Source of the DNA: Candidatus Auribacterota bacterium
GTDB lineage: Bacteria; Auribacterota; Ancaeobacteria; Ancaeobacterales; Ancaeobacteraceae
Direction: 5' to 3'
Assembly (NCBI GenBank): GCA_022711655.1
Contig: JAKLEM010000006.1
Location: forward strand, 1 to 64,000
DNA: 64,000 nucleotides
The notes under the pieces are model-generated. The model ran no database searches. It was given only the letters and a program-made list of their open reading frames with translations, and was not told the DNA's origin. Made by a program: the position numbers and the translations under genes. This document shows positions 46,628 to 57,700 of this stretch, one piece after another (position 1 is the first letter of the stretch; each line of letters opens with the position of its first letter).

Positions 46628-47332
46628 ATGCGCGAAAAGATAATCATCGCCCTGGACGTCGAGACCGCGACTGCTGCGCGGAAGTTCGTGAAGCTGCTCA
46701 AGAGCGAGGTGTCGTTTTTCAAGATCGGCAGCCAGCTCTTCACTGCCGAAGGCCCCGACGTCGTCAGTATGGTCAAGGACGAGGGGTGCCGCGTCTTCCT
46801 AGACCTCAAGTTTCACGACATACCCAATACGGTCAGGCACGCGGCCGAGGAGTCGACGAAGCTTGGCGTCGACATCTTTAACGTGCACGCGTCGGGCGGC
46901 TCAGCGATGATGCGCGAGGCGGCGGGCGGCGCGGAACTGGCAGCGATCAAAATAGGCGTGCCGATGCCGGTTATCCTCGCGGTCACCTGCCTGACGAGCC
47001 TCAACGACGACATTCTCGCGAAAGAGCTGAATATCGCCCAAAAAACCGCCGATCAGGTCGTCCATCTCGCGAAGCTCGCGAAAGAGGCCGGACTCAACGG
47101 CGTCGTCGCGTCGCCGCACGAGATCGGGCTTGTCCGAAAGGCGTGCGGGGGCGATTTCGTGATCCTTACCCCCGGCATCCGTCCCGCGTGGTCGCAGAAA
47201 GGCGACCAGAAGCGGACGATGACGCCGAAAGAGGCGGTCGGCGCCGGCGCGACCTATATCGTCATAGGCCGGCCCGTCCTAGAGCACCAGGACCCGAAGG
47301 GCGCGCTCAGGCAGATCATCGAGGAAGCATGA
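46628..47332 (+). CDS. pyrF: Orotidine 5'-phosphate decarboxylase
   Basis: This 234-residue TIM-barrel enzyme catalyses the last step to UMP. The catalytic charge network is in LDLKFHDIPNT with K61, and the C-terminal phosphate site is YIVIGRPVLEHQDP. It is the last gene of the pyrimidine run. No pyrE is in the window, so orotate phosphoribosyltransferase must be elsewhere. Confidence 0.96.
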   Translation: MREKIIIALDVETATAARKFVKLLKSEVSFFKIGSQLFTAEGPDVVSMVKDEGCRVFLDLKFHDIPNTVRHAAEESTKLGVDIFNVHASGGSAMMREAAGGAELAAIKIGVPMPVILAVTCLTSLNDDILAKELNIAQKTADQVVHLAKLAKEAGLNGVVASPHEIGLVRKACGGDFVILTPGIRPAWSQKGDQKRTMTPKEAVGAGATYIVIGRPVLEHQDPKGALRQIIEEA

Positions 47333-47333
47333 T

Positions 47334-47410
47334 CAATGACCAATTTCCCAATGTCCAACAAGGATAGTATGATATAAATTCCTTGTTGTGACCCGGTACA
47401 GTGGTCATTT
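47334..47410. repeat. GACCAAT/GGTCATT palindromic repeat between pyrF and grpE
   Basis: ATCAATGACCAATT and AATGTCCAACAAGG face CCTTGTTGTGACC and AGTGGTCATTTG around an AT-rich centre. It is a third copy of the family at 18800 and 42842. Confidence 0.7.
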
Positions 47411-47417
47411 GTACTAT

Positions 47418-47445
47418 TTGACAATTTAGGAACTTTTGCTATCAT
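47418..47445 (+). promoter_or_regulatory. Sigma-70 promoter before grpE
   Basis: TTGACA (47418-47423) and TATCAT (47440-47445) are 16 bases apart, directly after the repeat and about 25 bases upstream of the grpE start. Confidence 0.7.
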
Positions 47446-47469
47446 CCGCTCCGCACAATGTGAGGGAAC

Positions 47470-48099
47470 ATGAACAAGCACAAAAAAGAGAACGATAAGC
47501 ACGACGCGAAGGCCGGCGAGGCGCACGGGAACAACGCCCATGCCCACGAGCCGAAGGCAGATGACGCGCACAAGGCAGGCAACGCCCACGAGCCGCAGCC
47601 TGAGAAGAAGCCGGCCGCGCTGACCGCCGAAGAGATCCAGAAGCTCGAGGAGAAGGCGAAGAAGGCCGACGAGAATTACGCCAGCTACTTGCGCGCCGTC
47701 GCCGACCTTGACAACTACCGCAAGCGCGCGCAGAAGGACAAAGAGGAGATCCTCAAGTATTCCAACAGCGATTTTATCAAGGGTCTTCTGCCGATCCTCG
47801 ATAACTTCGACCGCGCCCTGACGACGATCAACGATGCGACCGATATCGCGAAGATCCGCGAAGGGATCGACCTGATCGTCGGCCAGTTCCACAAATACCT
47901 CGAACAGCTCGGCCTCGCGCGGATCCCCACCGTCGGCGAGCCGTTCGATCCCTACAAGCATCAGGCGGTCATGCATGTCGAGACCGAAGAGCACCCTGAG
48001 AACGTGGTTGTCGAGGAGCTTCAGAAGGGGTATCTGCTCAACGACCGGCTTCTGAGGCCATCCATGGTCAAGGTCTCGAAGGGCAAGGCTGCGCAATAG
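47470..48099 (+). CDS. grpE: Nucleotide exchange factor GrpE
   Basis: This 209-residue co-chaperone releases ADP from DnaK. A low-complexity His/Ala/Lys-rich N-terminal tail (about residues 1-55, NAHAHEPKADDAH) precedes the coiled coil and the core motif DLDNYRKRAQKDKEEI, and a C-terminal beta domain (NVVVEELQKGYLLNDRLLRPS) follows. The poly-His-like tail is unusual. No hrcA precedes it. Confidence 0.95.
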   Translation: MNKHKKENDKHDAKAGEAHGNNAHAHEPKADDAHKAGNAHEPQPEKKPAALTAEEIQKLEEKAKKADENYASYLRAVADLDNYRKRAQKDKEEILKYSNSDFIKGLLPILDNFDRALTTINDATDIAKIREGIDLIVGQFHKYLEQLGLARIPTVGEPFDPYKHQAVMHVETEEHPENVVVEELQKGYLLNDRLLRPSMVKVSKGKAAQ

Positions 48100-48279
48100 C
48101 ATAGCGTCTGATGCCCCATCAGTCCTATCAAAGCGCGACATCCTGTCACACTGCTTCCGTGAGCACGTTAGCACGCTGTTTTCTCAAAGCGCTGATTAGC
48201 AACTAATTACGTTAATTAACATATTTTATATCCGTGGCATGTAAATTGCTTATTTATGGAGCAAAAGGAGGATGAGACT

Positions 48280-50205
48280 ATGTCAGAGAAAATCATCGGA
48301 ATAGACCTTGGTACAACGAATTCGTGCGTAGCCATCGTGGAGAACGGCGAACCGGTGGTTATTGCCAACTCGGAGGGCGGCAGGACGACGCCTTCGGTGG
48401 TAGGTTTCGCCAAATCGGGAGACCGGCTGGTTGGCGCGGTCGCGAAGCGCCAGGCGATCACCAACCCGGATAACACGGTGTTCTCGATCAAGCGTTTTAT
48501 GGGGCGCAAAGAAGCAGAGGTGAAATCGGAAGAGAAGATCGTGCCGTACAAGGTTGCTGCGGCCCCGAACGGCGATGCCGTCGCCGTTATCGACGGGAAG
48601 CAGTTCACGCCTCCCGAGATATCCGCGATGATACTGCAGAAGATGCGGCAGACCGCGGAAGACTACCTCGGGCAGAAGGTGACCAAGGCGATCGTCACGG
48701 TTCCCGCTTATTTCAACGACAGCCAGCGGCAGGCGACCAAAGACGCGGGGCGCATCGCGGGCCTGGACGTGCTCCGCATCATCAACGAGCCGACTGCGGC
48801 ATCGCTGGCGTACGGGCTCGACAAGAAAAAGAACGAGAAGATAGCGGTGTTCGACCTCGGCGGCGGCACGTTTGATATCTCGATACTCGAGATCGGCGAA
48901 GGCGTCTTCGAGGTTAAATCGACCAACGGCGACACCCACCTCGGCGGTGATGACTGGGACCAGCGGATCATCGACTGGCTTGCCGACGAGTTCAAAAAGG
49001 AGAACGGGATCGACCTTCGCAAGGACAAGATGGCGCTCCAGCGCCTCAAAGAGGCGGCGGAGAAGGCGAAGTGCGAGCTCTCGTCGACGGCGCAGGCAGA
49101 GATCAGCCTGCCGTTCATAACGGCAGACCAGAACGGCCCGAAGCACCTGAATGTCACGCTGACCCGCGCGAAGATGGAGCAGATCTGCGATGACCTTCTC
49201 GAAAGGTGCCGCAAGCCGGTGGTCCAGGCGCTGAACGATGCGAAGCTGTCGCCCGGCCAGATCGACGAGGTGGTGCTGGTAGGCGGCATGACCCGCATGC
49301 CGTCGGTGCAGAAGATCGTTAAGGACATCTTCAAGGGCAAAGAGCCGCATCGCGGCGTAAACCCCGACGAGGTCGTCGCGATCGGCGCGGCGATACAGGG
49401 GGCCGTCCTGTCGGGACAGGTGAAGGACGTCCTCCTGCTCGACGTGACGCCGCTGTCGCTCGGTATCGAGACGCTGGGCGGCGTCTTCACGAAGCTGATC
49501 GAGAAGAACACGACGATACCGACCCGCAAGAGCCAGGTGTTCTCCACGGCGGCGGACAGCCAGCCGGCGGTGAGCATCCACGTGCTTCAGGGCGAGCGCG
49601 AGATGGCGCAGTTCAACAGGACGCTGGGCAAGTTCGACCTGGTCGGTATACCGCCGGCGCCGCGCGGCGTGCCGCAGATCGAGGTCACTTTCGATATCGA
49701 CGCGAACGGTATCGTGCACGTCTCGGCTAAGGATCTCGGCACCGGCAAGGAGCAGAGGATCAAGATCGAGGCCTCGAGCGGGCTGAACGAGGAAGAGATC
49801 AAGAAGATGGTCAAGGACGCTGAGGCGCACGCGTCGGAAGATAAAAAGAAACGCGAAGAGGTCGACGCGAAAAACCAGGCCGACTCGCTGATCTACCAGA
49901 CCGAAAAGACGCTGAAAGAGCACGGCGACAAGGTCGCGGCCGACGAGAAGGCGAAGGTGGAGAAGGCGGTCGAATCCCTGAAGAAAACCATGGAATCGGG
50001 GAGCGCAGAGGATATCAAGAAGGGGATGGAGGAGCTGACCAAGGCATCGTACGCCATCTCCGAGATGATGTACAAAGAGGCGAGCAAGAAGCAGCAGGAG
50101 CAGGCGGGGAAAGCTCCGCGCGGCGACGCCGAAAAGAAGGAAGGCAAGGAAGAAGACGTGGTCGACGCAGATTACGAAGACGTCGATGACGAAAAGAAGA
50201 AATAA
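48280..50205 (+). CDS. dnaK: Chaperone protein DnaK (Hsp70)
   Basis: This 641-residue ATPase chaperone has the phosphate-1 motif [12 protein letters not shown] at the N-terminus, the [12 protein letters not shown] phosphate-2 motif, the linker [15 protein letters not shown] and a C-terminal lid ending in an acidic [13 protein letters not shown] tail. The ATG at 48280 follows AAAGGAGG; the longer frame from 48256 is rejected. The 180-base spacer upstream is AT-rich from about 48195 and probably contains a promoter, but I cannot fix its elements. Confidence 0.97.
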   Translation: MSEKIIGIDLGTTNSCVAIVENGEPVVIANSEGGRTTPSVVGFAKSGDRLVGAVAKRQAITNPDNTVFSIKRFMGRKEAEVKSEEKIVPYKVAAAPNGDAVAVIDGKQFTPPEISAMILQKMRQTAEDYLGQKVTKAIVTVPAYFNDSQRQATKDAGRIAGLDVLRIINEPTAASLAYGLDKKKNEKIAVFDLGGGTFDISILEIGEGVFEVKSTNGDTHLGGDDWDQRIIDWLADEFKKENGIDLRKDKMALQRLKEAAEKAKCELSSTAQAEISLPFITADQNGPKHLNVTLTRAKMEQICDDLLERCRKPVVQALNDAKLSPGQIDEVVLVGGMTRMPSVQKIVKDIFKGKEPHRGVNPDEVVAIGAAIQGAVLSGQVKDVLLLDVTPLSLGIETLGGVFTKLIEKNTTIPTRKSQVFSTAADSQPAVSIHVLQGEREMAQFNRTLGKFDLVGIPPAPRGVPQIEVTFDIDANGIVHVSAKDLGTGKEQRIKIEASSGLNEEEIKKMVKDAEAHASEDKKKREEVDAKNQADSLIYQTEKTLKEHGDKVAADEKAKVEKAVESLKKTMESGSAEDIKKGMEELTKASYAISEMMYKEASKKQQEQAGKAPRGDAEKKEGKEEDVVDADYEDVDDEKKK

Positions 50206-50212
50206 GTACGAC

Positions 50213-50299
50213 GCGAAAAACGCAAGGCCGGAAAAGCGGGACGCCGCGAGAGAAAGAGGAGCGGCGCCCGCGGGAAAGATTCGGTTTTGCGTTTTTCGC
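50213..50299 (+). terminator. Two-tier hairpin between dnaK and dnaJ
   Basis: An outer perfect 13-bp stem (GCGAAAAACGCAA at 50213-50225 with its reverse complement at 50287-50299) encloses an inner stem. There GCGGG-a-CGCCGC (50236-50247) pairs with GCGGCG-CCCGC (50261-50271), leaving one bulged A. The outer arm contains five T residues. It may terminate or process the dnaK transcript. Confidence 0.6.
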
Positions 50300-50322
50300 T
50301 TTATTGAGTATACTTGCATCCT

Positions 50323-50429
50323 GTCATTCCCGCGGTCATTCAGCGGGAATCAAGAGCGCTTTGCTTCGTGATGCAAGTGCACAACGAACCCTGTGCTCTC
50401 GATCCCCGCTTAAAGCGTGCGGGGATGAC
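50323..50429. repeat. REPIN-like GTCATTCCCGC...GCGGGGATGAC element before dnaJ
   Basis: Two inverted half-units (GTCATTCCCGC...GCGGGAATC and CGATCCCCGC...GCGGGGATGAC) flank a variable centre, giving an overall palindrome about 107 bases long. It ends 15 bases before the dnaJ start codon. Confidence 0.8.
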
Positions 50430-50444
50430 ATAAGGTGAATTGTT

Positions 50445-51617
50445 ATGAGCCGCAATAAAAAAGACTTCTACGACGTGCTCGGCGTCTCGCGAAGCGCGTC
50501 CGAAGACGATATCAAGAAGGCCTATAGGAAACTTGCCCTGCAGTATCACCCCGACCGCAACCCGGGCAACAAGGAGTCCGAAGAGAAATTCAAGGAGATC
50601 ACCGAGGCATACGAGGTCATCGGCGACCCCGACAAGCGCGCGCGCTACGACCAGTTCGGCCACGACGCCTTTATGGGCGGCGCGGGCGGCGGCTTTGGCG
50701 GCGGGTTCGGCGGCGTCGATCTCGAAGAGGCGCTGCGGACCTTCATGGGCGCGTTCGGCGGCGGTGGCGGAGGAGGAGGCGGCATCTTCGACTCGTTTTT
50801 CGGCGGCGGCTTCGACGATCGCGGCCGCGGCGGCGCGGTCCCCGGGTCTGATATCCGTTACGATCTCGAGATCGAGTTCGAAGAGGCGGCGTTCGGCGGC
50901 GCACGCGAGATCGAGATCCCGAAGTTGTGCGAATGCTCTTCCTGCGGCGGCGAAGGGGCTGAGCCGGGGACCAAGCGGGTCACCTGCAAGAGCTGCGGAG
51001 GCCGCGGCCAGGTGAGCAGCTCGGCCGGGTTCATCAATATCCTGCGGACCTGCGGCAAATGCGGCGGCATCGGGTCGGTGATCCAGAACCCCTGCAAGAA
51101 GTGCCGCGGCGAGGGGCGCATCCATCTCAAGAAAAAGATCTCGGTGAAAGTGCCGGCCGGCGTCGAGACCGGATCCCGGCTGCGGATCACCGGCGCCGGT
51201 GAAGACGGCGCTCGCGGCGGCCATGCGGGCGACCTCTACGTCGTTATCCATGTCAAGGCGCACGAGCTTTTCGAGCGGCACGGCGACGACATCCTGTGCG
51301 AGATGCCGGTCAGCTTCGCGACGGCGGCGCTTGGCGGCAGCGTCGACGTGCCGACGCTCGAGGGGATGACGGCCTTGAAGATCCCCGAAGGGACCCAGAG
51401 CGGCAAGATATTCAGGCTGAAGAGTAAGGGGATCGCCAATATCAAAGGGTACGGCCGGGGCGACCAGCTCGTTCGCGTCGCGCTCGAGACGCCGATGAAC
51501 CTCTCCGCCGAACAGAAACAGCTGCTTGCGAAGTTCGCCGAGCTGAGCGGCGAGAAACACCACCCGATCTGCCGGTCGTTCCTCGAAAAAGCGAAGAAGT
51601 GGTTCGGCCCGAAATGA
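50445..51617 (+). CDS. dnaJ: Chaperone protein DnaJ (Hsp40)
   Basis: This 390-residue co-chaperone stimulates DnaK ATPase activity. The J domain has the HPD tripeptide ([10 protein letters not shown]), followed by a long Gly/Phe-rich linker, then four zinc-binding motifs ([32 protein letters not shown]) and the C-terminal substrate domains. Its stop overlaps the rsmE start by four bases (ATGA). Confidence 0.97.
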   Translation: MSRNKKDFYDVLGVSRSASEDDIKKAYRKLALQYHPDRNPGNKESEEKFKEITEAYEVIGDPDKRARYDQFGHDAFMGGAGGGFGGGFGGVDLEEALRTFMGAFGGGGGGGGGIFDSFFGGGFDDRGRGGAVPGSDIRYDLEIEFEEAAFGGAREIEIPKLCECSSCGGEGAEPGTKRVTCKSCGGRGQVSSSAGFINILRTCGKCGGIGSVIQNPCKKCRGEGRIHLKKKISVKVPAGVETGSRLRITGAGEDGARGGHAGDLYVVIHVKAHELFERHGDDILCEMPVSFATAALGGSVDVPTLEGMTALKIPEGTQSGKIFRLKSKGIANIKGYGRGDQLVRVALETPMNLSAEQKQLLAKFAELSGEKHHPICRSFLEKAKKWFGPK

Positions 51618-52351
51618 CCAAGCCGCGCATCCATGTCACCTCAGACGTCATCAGCCACGATCCCGACAGTATCCAGCTCGACAAATGGCAGTCCAACTAT
51701 TTGATGAACGTTCTCCGGCTCAGGAAAGGCGACCCGGTGACGGTGTTCGACGGCGAGGGCGGCGAGTACGGCGCCGTTCTCTTCGAAACGGAAGAAAAGA
51801 AAGCGGCCCTCCGCATCGTGACCCGGTCAAAGGCGGGAAAGAACGGTCATGTCGAGATCACCTGCGCCGTCGCGATCCCCAAAGGGAAGAAGATGCCGCT
51901 GGCGGTCCAGAAGCTTACGGAGATCGGGGTTGCGCGGATCGTGCCGGTCGTTACGAAGCGCACGGTCGTCGAGGTGAAAGAGCGCGGCGCCAAAAAAGAC
52001 CGGTGGACCAAGATCGCGGTCGAGGCGGCGAAGCAGTGCGGCCGGACTGTCCTGCCGGAGATCGCCGAGCCGGTCGCCCTGCAGACCTTTTTCGAGGCGT
52101 GCGACGGCGGCGCTCTCAAGCTGGTGGCGCACGAAAAGACGTCGCGCAGCCTCAAGGAGGTCCTGGAGCGCGGCCAGGCGCCCGCGTCGGTGATATTCCT
52201 CATCGGCCCCGAAGGCGGGCTCGAAGCATCGGAAGTCAAGGCCGCGGAGGCCGCCGGCTTCCTCCCGTTCTCTTTCGGCAGGACGATACTCCGCTGCGAA
52301 ACCGCCGCGATAGCCGCGGCAGCGATATTGTCGTACGAATTCGGCTCGTGA
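51614..52351 (+). CDS. rsmE: 16S rRNA (uracil1498-N3)-methyltransferase
   Basis: This 245-residue SPOUT-family methyltransferase carries the knot motifs [13 protein letters not shown] and [13 protein letters not shown] for SAM binding and an N-terminal PUA-like RNA-binding part. The ATG at 51614 overlaps the dnaJ TGA; the GTG at 51599 would add five residues. Linkage to dnaJ is common in many phyla. Confidence 0.94.
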   Translation: MTKPRIHVTSDVISHDPDSIQLDKWQSNYLMNVLRLRKGDPVTVFDGEGGEYGAVLFETEEKKAALRIVTRSKAGKNGHVEITCAVAIPKGKKMPLAVQKLTEIGVARIVPVVTKRTVVEVKERGAKKDRWTKIAVEAAKQCGRTVLPEIAEPVALQTFFEACDGGALKLVAHEKTSRSLKEVLERGQAPASVIFLIGPEGGLEASEVKAAEAAGFLPFSFGRTILRCETAAIAAAAILSYEFGS

Positions 52352-52355
52352 CGCT

Positions 52356-53621
52356 ATGAAACGCTTCCACATCCACACGCTCGGCTGCAAGGTCAACCAG
52401 TACGACAGCCAGCTTATCCGCGAACAGATGATCGGCGCCGGCTACCTTGAATCGGATCACGTTCCCAACCAGCGGCATGACGTGATCATCATCAACACCT
52501 GCACCGTCACCGGGCGCTCCGACCAGAAATGCCGCACGACGATCAAGCGCCTCGTCCGCGAGAAAGGGGCCGCCACCGTGGTCGTGACCGGGTGCTTCGT
52601 CGACGGCGACATCGAGCAGCTCAAGAAGATCGACGGTATCGACCTCCTGGTGAAGAACGACGAGCGACAGCAGATCGCCAAGCTGCTCGGCCATCAGGGC
52701 GAGGTCAGCGAGCTTAACGCGATCACGTCGTTCGATGGGCGCACACGCGCCTTCCTCAAGATCCAGGACGGCTGCAACGAGTTCTGCGCCTACTGCAAGG
52801 TCCCGTATGTGCGGGGGAGGAGCAGGAGCAAGCTGCTCGGACACGTCGTCGACGAGGCGAAGGGCATCCTCGCGAACGGGTACAGGGAGCTGGTCGTCAC
52901 CGGGATCCATCTCGGCAGTTACGGGCACGACCTGCGCGAGGTGGTCGCGCTCGACGAGGTGATCGGCGCGATCGCGGCGATACCCGGCAAATTCAGGATC
53001 AGGATCAGCTCGATCGAGCCGATGAACATCGACCCCGCGCTGATCAAGCGGCTGTCCCAGATCGGTAAGGTCTGCCCTCATTTCCATATCCCGCTCCAGA
53101 GCGGCGATGACGCTGTCCTAAAACTGATGGGAAGGCGTTATGCCTACGCCGACTATCGCCGGATCACCGATGCCGTTAAAGAGTATTTCGACGGCGTGGC
53201 GATCAGCACCGATATTATCGTCGGGTTCTCCGGCGAGACCGCGGCGCAGTTCCACAACTCCGCGAAAGCGGTCTGCGAGATAGGTTTCAGCAAGGTCCAT
53301 ATCTTCCCGTTCAGCGCGCGCGCCGGGACGCGCGCCGCCGGGCTGGCTGACCCTGTGCCGCCGAAGGAGATAACCCGCCGCATCGAAGAGCTCGATTCGG
53401 TCGCCGAGGAGTCGGCGCTGGAGTTCAAGCGACGCATGGTCGATACGGCGCATGAGGTTCTCGTGGAGGAGAAAAAGCGGGGCAACACGCTGCAGGGCTA
53501 CACCGGCAACTATCAGCGGGTCTCGTTCGGCGGTGACGATGCCCTGATCGGAACTTTCGCGAAGGTCGCATTGAAGAAAGCCCACCCTGAGTATTTCGAG
53601 GGGCTTGTCGTTACACATTAA
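52356..53621 (+). CDS. mtaB: tRNA t6A37 C2-methylthiotransferase, MtaB type
   Basis: This 421-residue radical-SAM enzyme probably converts t6A37 to ms2t6A37 in tRNA. The N-terminal UPF0004 cluster cysteines are C11 (TLGCKVNQYDSQ, the MtaB-type form), NTC and TGC, and the radical-SAM motif is C140-x3-C144-x2-C147 (CNEFCAYC). A C-terminal TRAM-like domain is present. It starts five bases after rsmE. Its 3' end overlaps the convergent ychF gene by 11 bases. Confidence 0.93.
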   Translation: MKRFHIHTLGCKVNQYDSQLIREQMIGAGYLESDHVPNQRHDVIIINTCTVTGRSDQKCRTTIKRLVREKGAATVVVTGCFVDGDIEQLKKIDGIDLLVKNDERQQIAKLLGHQGEVSELNAITSFDGRTRAFLKIQDGCNEFCAYCKVPYVRGRSRSKLLGHVVDEAKGILANGYRELVVTGIHLGSYGHDLREVVALDEVIGAIAAIPGKFRIRISSIEPMNIDPALIKRLSQIGKVCPHFHIPLQSGDDAVLKLMGRRYAYADYRRITDAVKEYFDGVAISTDIIVGFSGETAAQFHNSAKAVCEIGFSKVHIFPFSARAGTRAAGLADPVPPKEITRRIEELDSVAEESALEFKRRMVDTAHEVLVEEKKRGNTLQGYTGNYQRVSFGGDDALIGTFAKVALKKAHPEYFEGLVVTH

Positions 53622-54705
53622 ATCTGAACAGGACGATATCCCCGTCCTGCACCACGTACTCTTTCCCCTCGGTATGGACCAGCCCTTTTGCCCGCGCGCC
53701 GTGGTCGCCGCCGCATGACACGAAATCGGCGTACCGGGTCACCTCCGCCCGGATGAAGCCGCGCTCGAAATCCGTATGGATCTTTCCCGCCGCCTGCGGC
53801 GCCTTGGTCCCTTTCGGTATCGTCCACGAGCGGAGCTCTTTCTCGTTGTGGGTGAAGAAGCTGATCAGGTCGAGAAGCTTGAAGCTTTCGCGGATAACAC
53901 GCGAGAGCCCCGATTCTTCGACGCCGATGCCGCGGAGATATTCTTTCTGTTCGTCAGGGGAGAGCTCGAGGAGCTCCGACTCGGTCTTGCCGCAGATCTT
54001 AACTAGATAACTGCCCTCTCTGGCGACATACCCTTTCAGCGCCTGCAGGCGATCATCGTCTTTCGCCAGCCCCTCCTCGCCGACGTTCGCCGCGAAGAGG
54101 ACCGGCTTTGCGGTGAGGAGGTTGAATTCGCGGAAGACGTCCTGATCTTCTTTGCTCAAGCGGACCGACCGGGCCGGCGCGAAACTGCCGAGCGCCGCCG
54201 TCAGCCGCTCGCACAGCGCGTGCTCGTGTGCAGCCGCTTTATTACCGCCCTTAGACTCTTTTTGGCACTTATGCATCCGTTTTTCGACCGTTTCGAGGTC
54301 TGCCAGGATCAGCTCCATGTTCACGGTCTCGATGTCGCGTATCGGGTCGATCGTCCCGGAGACATGGGCGATGTCGCCGTCGTCGAAACAGCGGACGACG
54401 TGAAGCAGCGCGTCTGTTTCGCGGACGTGGGAGAGGAACTGGTTGCCGAGGCCTTCGCCCTTGCTCGCCCCCTTGACCAGCCCGGCGATATCGAAGAACT
54501 CGAGCGTCGCGGGGACGATCGTCTTTGTTTTGATGATGTCGAAGATAGCCCGGAGGCGTTCGTCAGGGACGTTGACCATCCCGATGTTTGGCTTGATCGT
54601 GCAGAACGGATAGTTGGAGACCTCAGCCTTCGCGTTTGCGATCGCGTTGAAGATCGTCGATTTCCCGACGTTCGGCAGGCCGACTATTCCGCAGGTGAGT
54701 GGCAT
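53611..54705 (-). CDS. ychF: Redox-regulated ATPase YchF
   Basis: This 364-residue OBG-family P-loop protein binds ribosomes and prefers ATP. The G1 motif is GLPNVGKST, G3 is DIAGLVKGAS, and the C-terminal TGS domain ends the protein (the usual YVVQDGDIVLFRFNV-like tail). The start is set at MPLTCGIVG (54703-54705), the usual N-terminus; the upstream codons to 54741 lack support. It is last of three minus-strand genes. Confidence 0.95.
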   Translation of the reverse strand: MPLTCGIVGLPNVGKSTIFNAIANAKAEVSNYPFCTIKPNIGMVNVPDERLRAIFDIIKTKTIVPATLEFFDIAGLVKGASKGEGLGNQFLSHVRETDALLHVVRCFDDGDIAHVSGTIDPIRDIETVNMELILADLETVEKRMHKCQKESKGGNKAAAHEHALCERLTAALGSFAPARSVRLSKEDQDVFREFNLLTAKPVLFAANVGEEGLAKDDDRLQALKGYVAREGSYLVKICGKTESELLELSPDEQKEYLRGIGVEESGLSRVIRESFKLLDLISFFTHNEKELRSWTIPKGTKAPQAAGKIHTDFERGFIRAEVTRYADFVSCGGDHGARAKGLVHTEGKEYVVQDGDIVLFRFNV

Positions 54706-54778
54706 ATAATCAATGTAGCACACGGTTTCGGCACGCTGCAACGAATATATAGAGTCAGCGTTTCGCGGGGCTCGGAGA

Positions 54779-57700
54779 TCACGCGGCGTTTTCGAGGAGG
54801 TCTGCGGCGTCGATCTCGTATTCGATGGGGAAGAGATGTGCCGGCGGCGGTGCGAGGCGTTCTGTGGTCATGTCTCGGAACGCATTCCCGATCAGGACCA
54901 TGGCATCCCGCGTATCGACACCGTTCTCGGCCGGCAGCGTATCGGGAAAAGCGATGATCAGGGTCGGTCTTTCCCTGAAGAACGGCGCCTGCCAGCGCTC
55001 GGGCAGTCCGGCTATCGTCACGCGGTCTTTCGGGTAAAAATCTCCCGAATTATCATGGATTATCAGTTCTATCTCGAATGGTTCGCCGTTGTCCGGCGGG
55101 AGTATACGGTAAATCTCCTCGAGGAGCGGCCGTAACCATTCCTTGTGCTTTTGCAGGAGTGCCGCCTGGCCGGGCTTATCGGTCAGGTATTTGAAGATCC
55201 CCTCCATCCCGTCGTTCATGCCGTTCCTGAGCCGGAAGAGCTGGATGCGCAGCGCCGCGCCCCCTGCGCGCGAAAGGTCACGGGCGTACAGCCGCGATTG
55301 CGCCGACCGGCCAATCGGGAACAGCCGGTGCAGAGCCTCCGAGACCGCCTGGCGGGTGACCGCTGAATCGCCGGACACCAGCATCAGTTTTTTCTCCCAT
55401 ACGTCGGGTTCCCGCGGCGTGTAAGCGGGTGCTGCGTCGCTGGCCGGTATGACCGTTTCGACGACGGTGGTCCCGGGAAAGGCGCGCGAGAGCGTGTAAA
55501 AGAATTCGCGCAGGTATTTTTCGTCGCGCGAGTTCAGGTATTCGTCGTCCGTGTAAATGTCGCTGAGCCGGTAGCTGAGCGAATAGGCGATCCGTTCGGG
55601 CGTCGGCAGCTCTTTCTCTGAAACCTCGGTGTAGAAGGTCCAGTCGTAGGTGACGTCCAGCCCGCCGCCTTTTTCCCTGTGTCCCCGGCGCATCTGCTGG
55701 AGGGTCTGCGTTTCGATCCTGCACCCCTGTTCGCGGGCTTCCCGCTCGAAGCGCGCGTTCCTTTCGCTGAAAAGGGCCTCGCGTTCTTCGAGAGTATACT
55801 TTTGGCTGGAGCAGAAGAGGTGTTCTCTTCTCAAGACGCGCCGCTTGGGAGCAGGCGTACCGCTCGCCGCGTCGCGCTCATATTCGATAGTGTAGGGCGC
55901 CAGCGCCCGCTCGCGCTGAACGTAGTAATCCGCAAGCATCTCGTTGATCGCGGCTTCGCCAGCCCCTATGTCCCGCAGGATGTTGTGCGCGAAATGCTTC
56001 TCCAGGTTCGCCCGGAGGAGAAGCTTCTTTATCGCCGATTCGGCGCCGGGAACGGCCCCGCGGGTGTATATCTGCTCGATGTTCTTGAACCGTTCGAGCA
56101 GCTGATAATTAAGCTCGAGCAATGCCGCTACCGGTACCTTCAGCTTGCCCGTCGCGTCGTCGATATAGTCGCGCCGGAATTCCCGCTCGGCCTTTTCGAA
56201 ATCGATGCCGCAGTCGATCTCTTCCGAGAGCGTGAGCGGGACGAGCGGCTCCGGATCGGCAGTGGTGAAGACGGCCTTGTCGTATCCGTCGATCAGGTAG
56301 CGGATATTCCTGTCGAGCGTTTGGGCGCCGATCCGCACCTGGTCAGGGGTGAGCATCTGTATCGGCTGGTTCAGTATCAGGATCGGCACGCCGGTGAGGC
56401 GGGCAAGCTCCAGCGCGTGTGACGCGTTGTTGCCGCGTTCGATCAGCAGCGCCGTATCGGGGTGCCTGAACGCCTCCAGGTAGAAATCGTGTATGTCGGT
56501 GCTGGAGATGACCAGTATCACCGGCTGGCCGGCTCCGACGAGGTCATTGAACTCCTTTTCGGTGAACGCGAGCCGGCCGTAGATCGCCCCTGCTGACGAA
56601 TCCGAGGCGTTCAGGACGGCCGTCCTCTCGACCTGCGGCTTCGGCTTGTAGACCACGCGCTTTTTCAGGCGTTTTTGCATGCTGACGATGCGGTGGATCT
56701 TGTTGAACGGCGTTATGATCCCTTCCTTTTCGAGCTGGTCGAGCACCGACATCTCACGTTCGATCGCGATATTGGCTGGGCGTATCTGGAGCAGGTAGAG
56801 GGTGTCGTCTTCGATGGTGAATTCGATGTCGGCGACGAACCCCAGCTGCTTCTCGAGTCCTTCTTTCTTTGCAAGCAGCTCGTTGTACGCGCCGGGAAAC
56901 TCGCGTGCCAGCAGCGAGATGTCGGAGCCGGTGTCGCGGCCGGAGACGATGAATGTCCCCTGCTTTTGAATGCGGAACGAGCCGGTCAGCTTGTTCTCTC
57001 CCGTGTGGGGGTCTCGCGTGTACACGACTCCCGATGCGCACCGCCTGTTCTTGTTGCCGAAGCGCATTTCCTGGATAATGACGGCCGCGGAAGGATCGGT
57101 CCGTTCGCCGATATCGCGGATGACTTTCGCCGTCTCGTTCTTCCATGAGCGCGCGACCGCGACGATCGCATACGCCAATTGCGTTTCGAGATCGGAGGGG
57201 ATCTCCATTCCCGTATGCTGTTTGAAGATCTCTTTATTCCTGGCGATGATCTTCCTTTGCACGGCGATGTCAGAGAGGGCCTCTGCCTCAGGCCTGCCGC
57301 CGAGGATCGTTTCCTTTGCGTCGTCGTACACTTTTCGCGGGATGTCGAACGCGAGCATTCCGAAAAATTCGATAAAACGGCGAAAGGTGTCGTAGGCGAA
57401 CTGTTCGTTCTCGCCGGCGGCTATCATCTGGAGAACAACCGCGTCGTTGAACCCGACGTTGGTGATGGTCAGCATTCCGCCGGGGACGGAAACGGTCGGC
57501 GAGCTCCGTACCGATACGAGCAGGGGGCGCGCGGAGGCCGCCTGCCTTGTCCGGTTGAGCTTTTCGATCGCTTTCCGTATCTTTGCACGCGTTCCTGAGG
57601 GGACCGATGACGTCTTGTATATGGCTTTGACCGCATCGGTGTCGATGACAAACCCGTCGGGGAACTGCAGCCCCTGGCTTTTGATTATCTGGAAATTTGC

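Noticed and set aside
48155-48225. CIRCE-like operator before dnaK (TTAGCACGC with a partial inverted arm)
   Set aside because: The right arm does not match GAGTGCTAA and the spacing is wrong. No hrcA is present in the cluster.
48283-50319. 678-codon minus-strand ORF opposite dnaK
   Set aside because: Long antisense frames opposite dnaK are a well-known codon-usage artefact.
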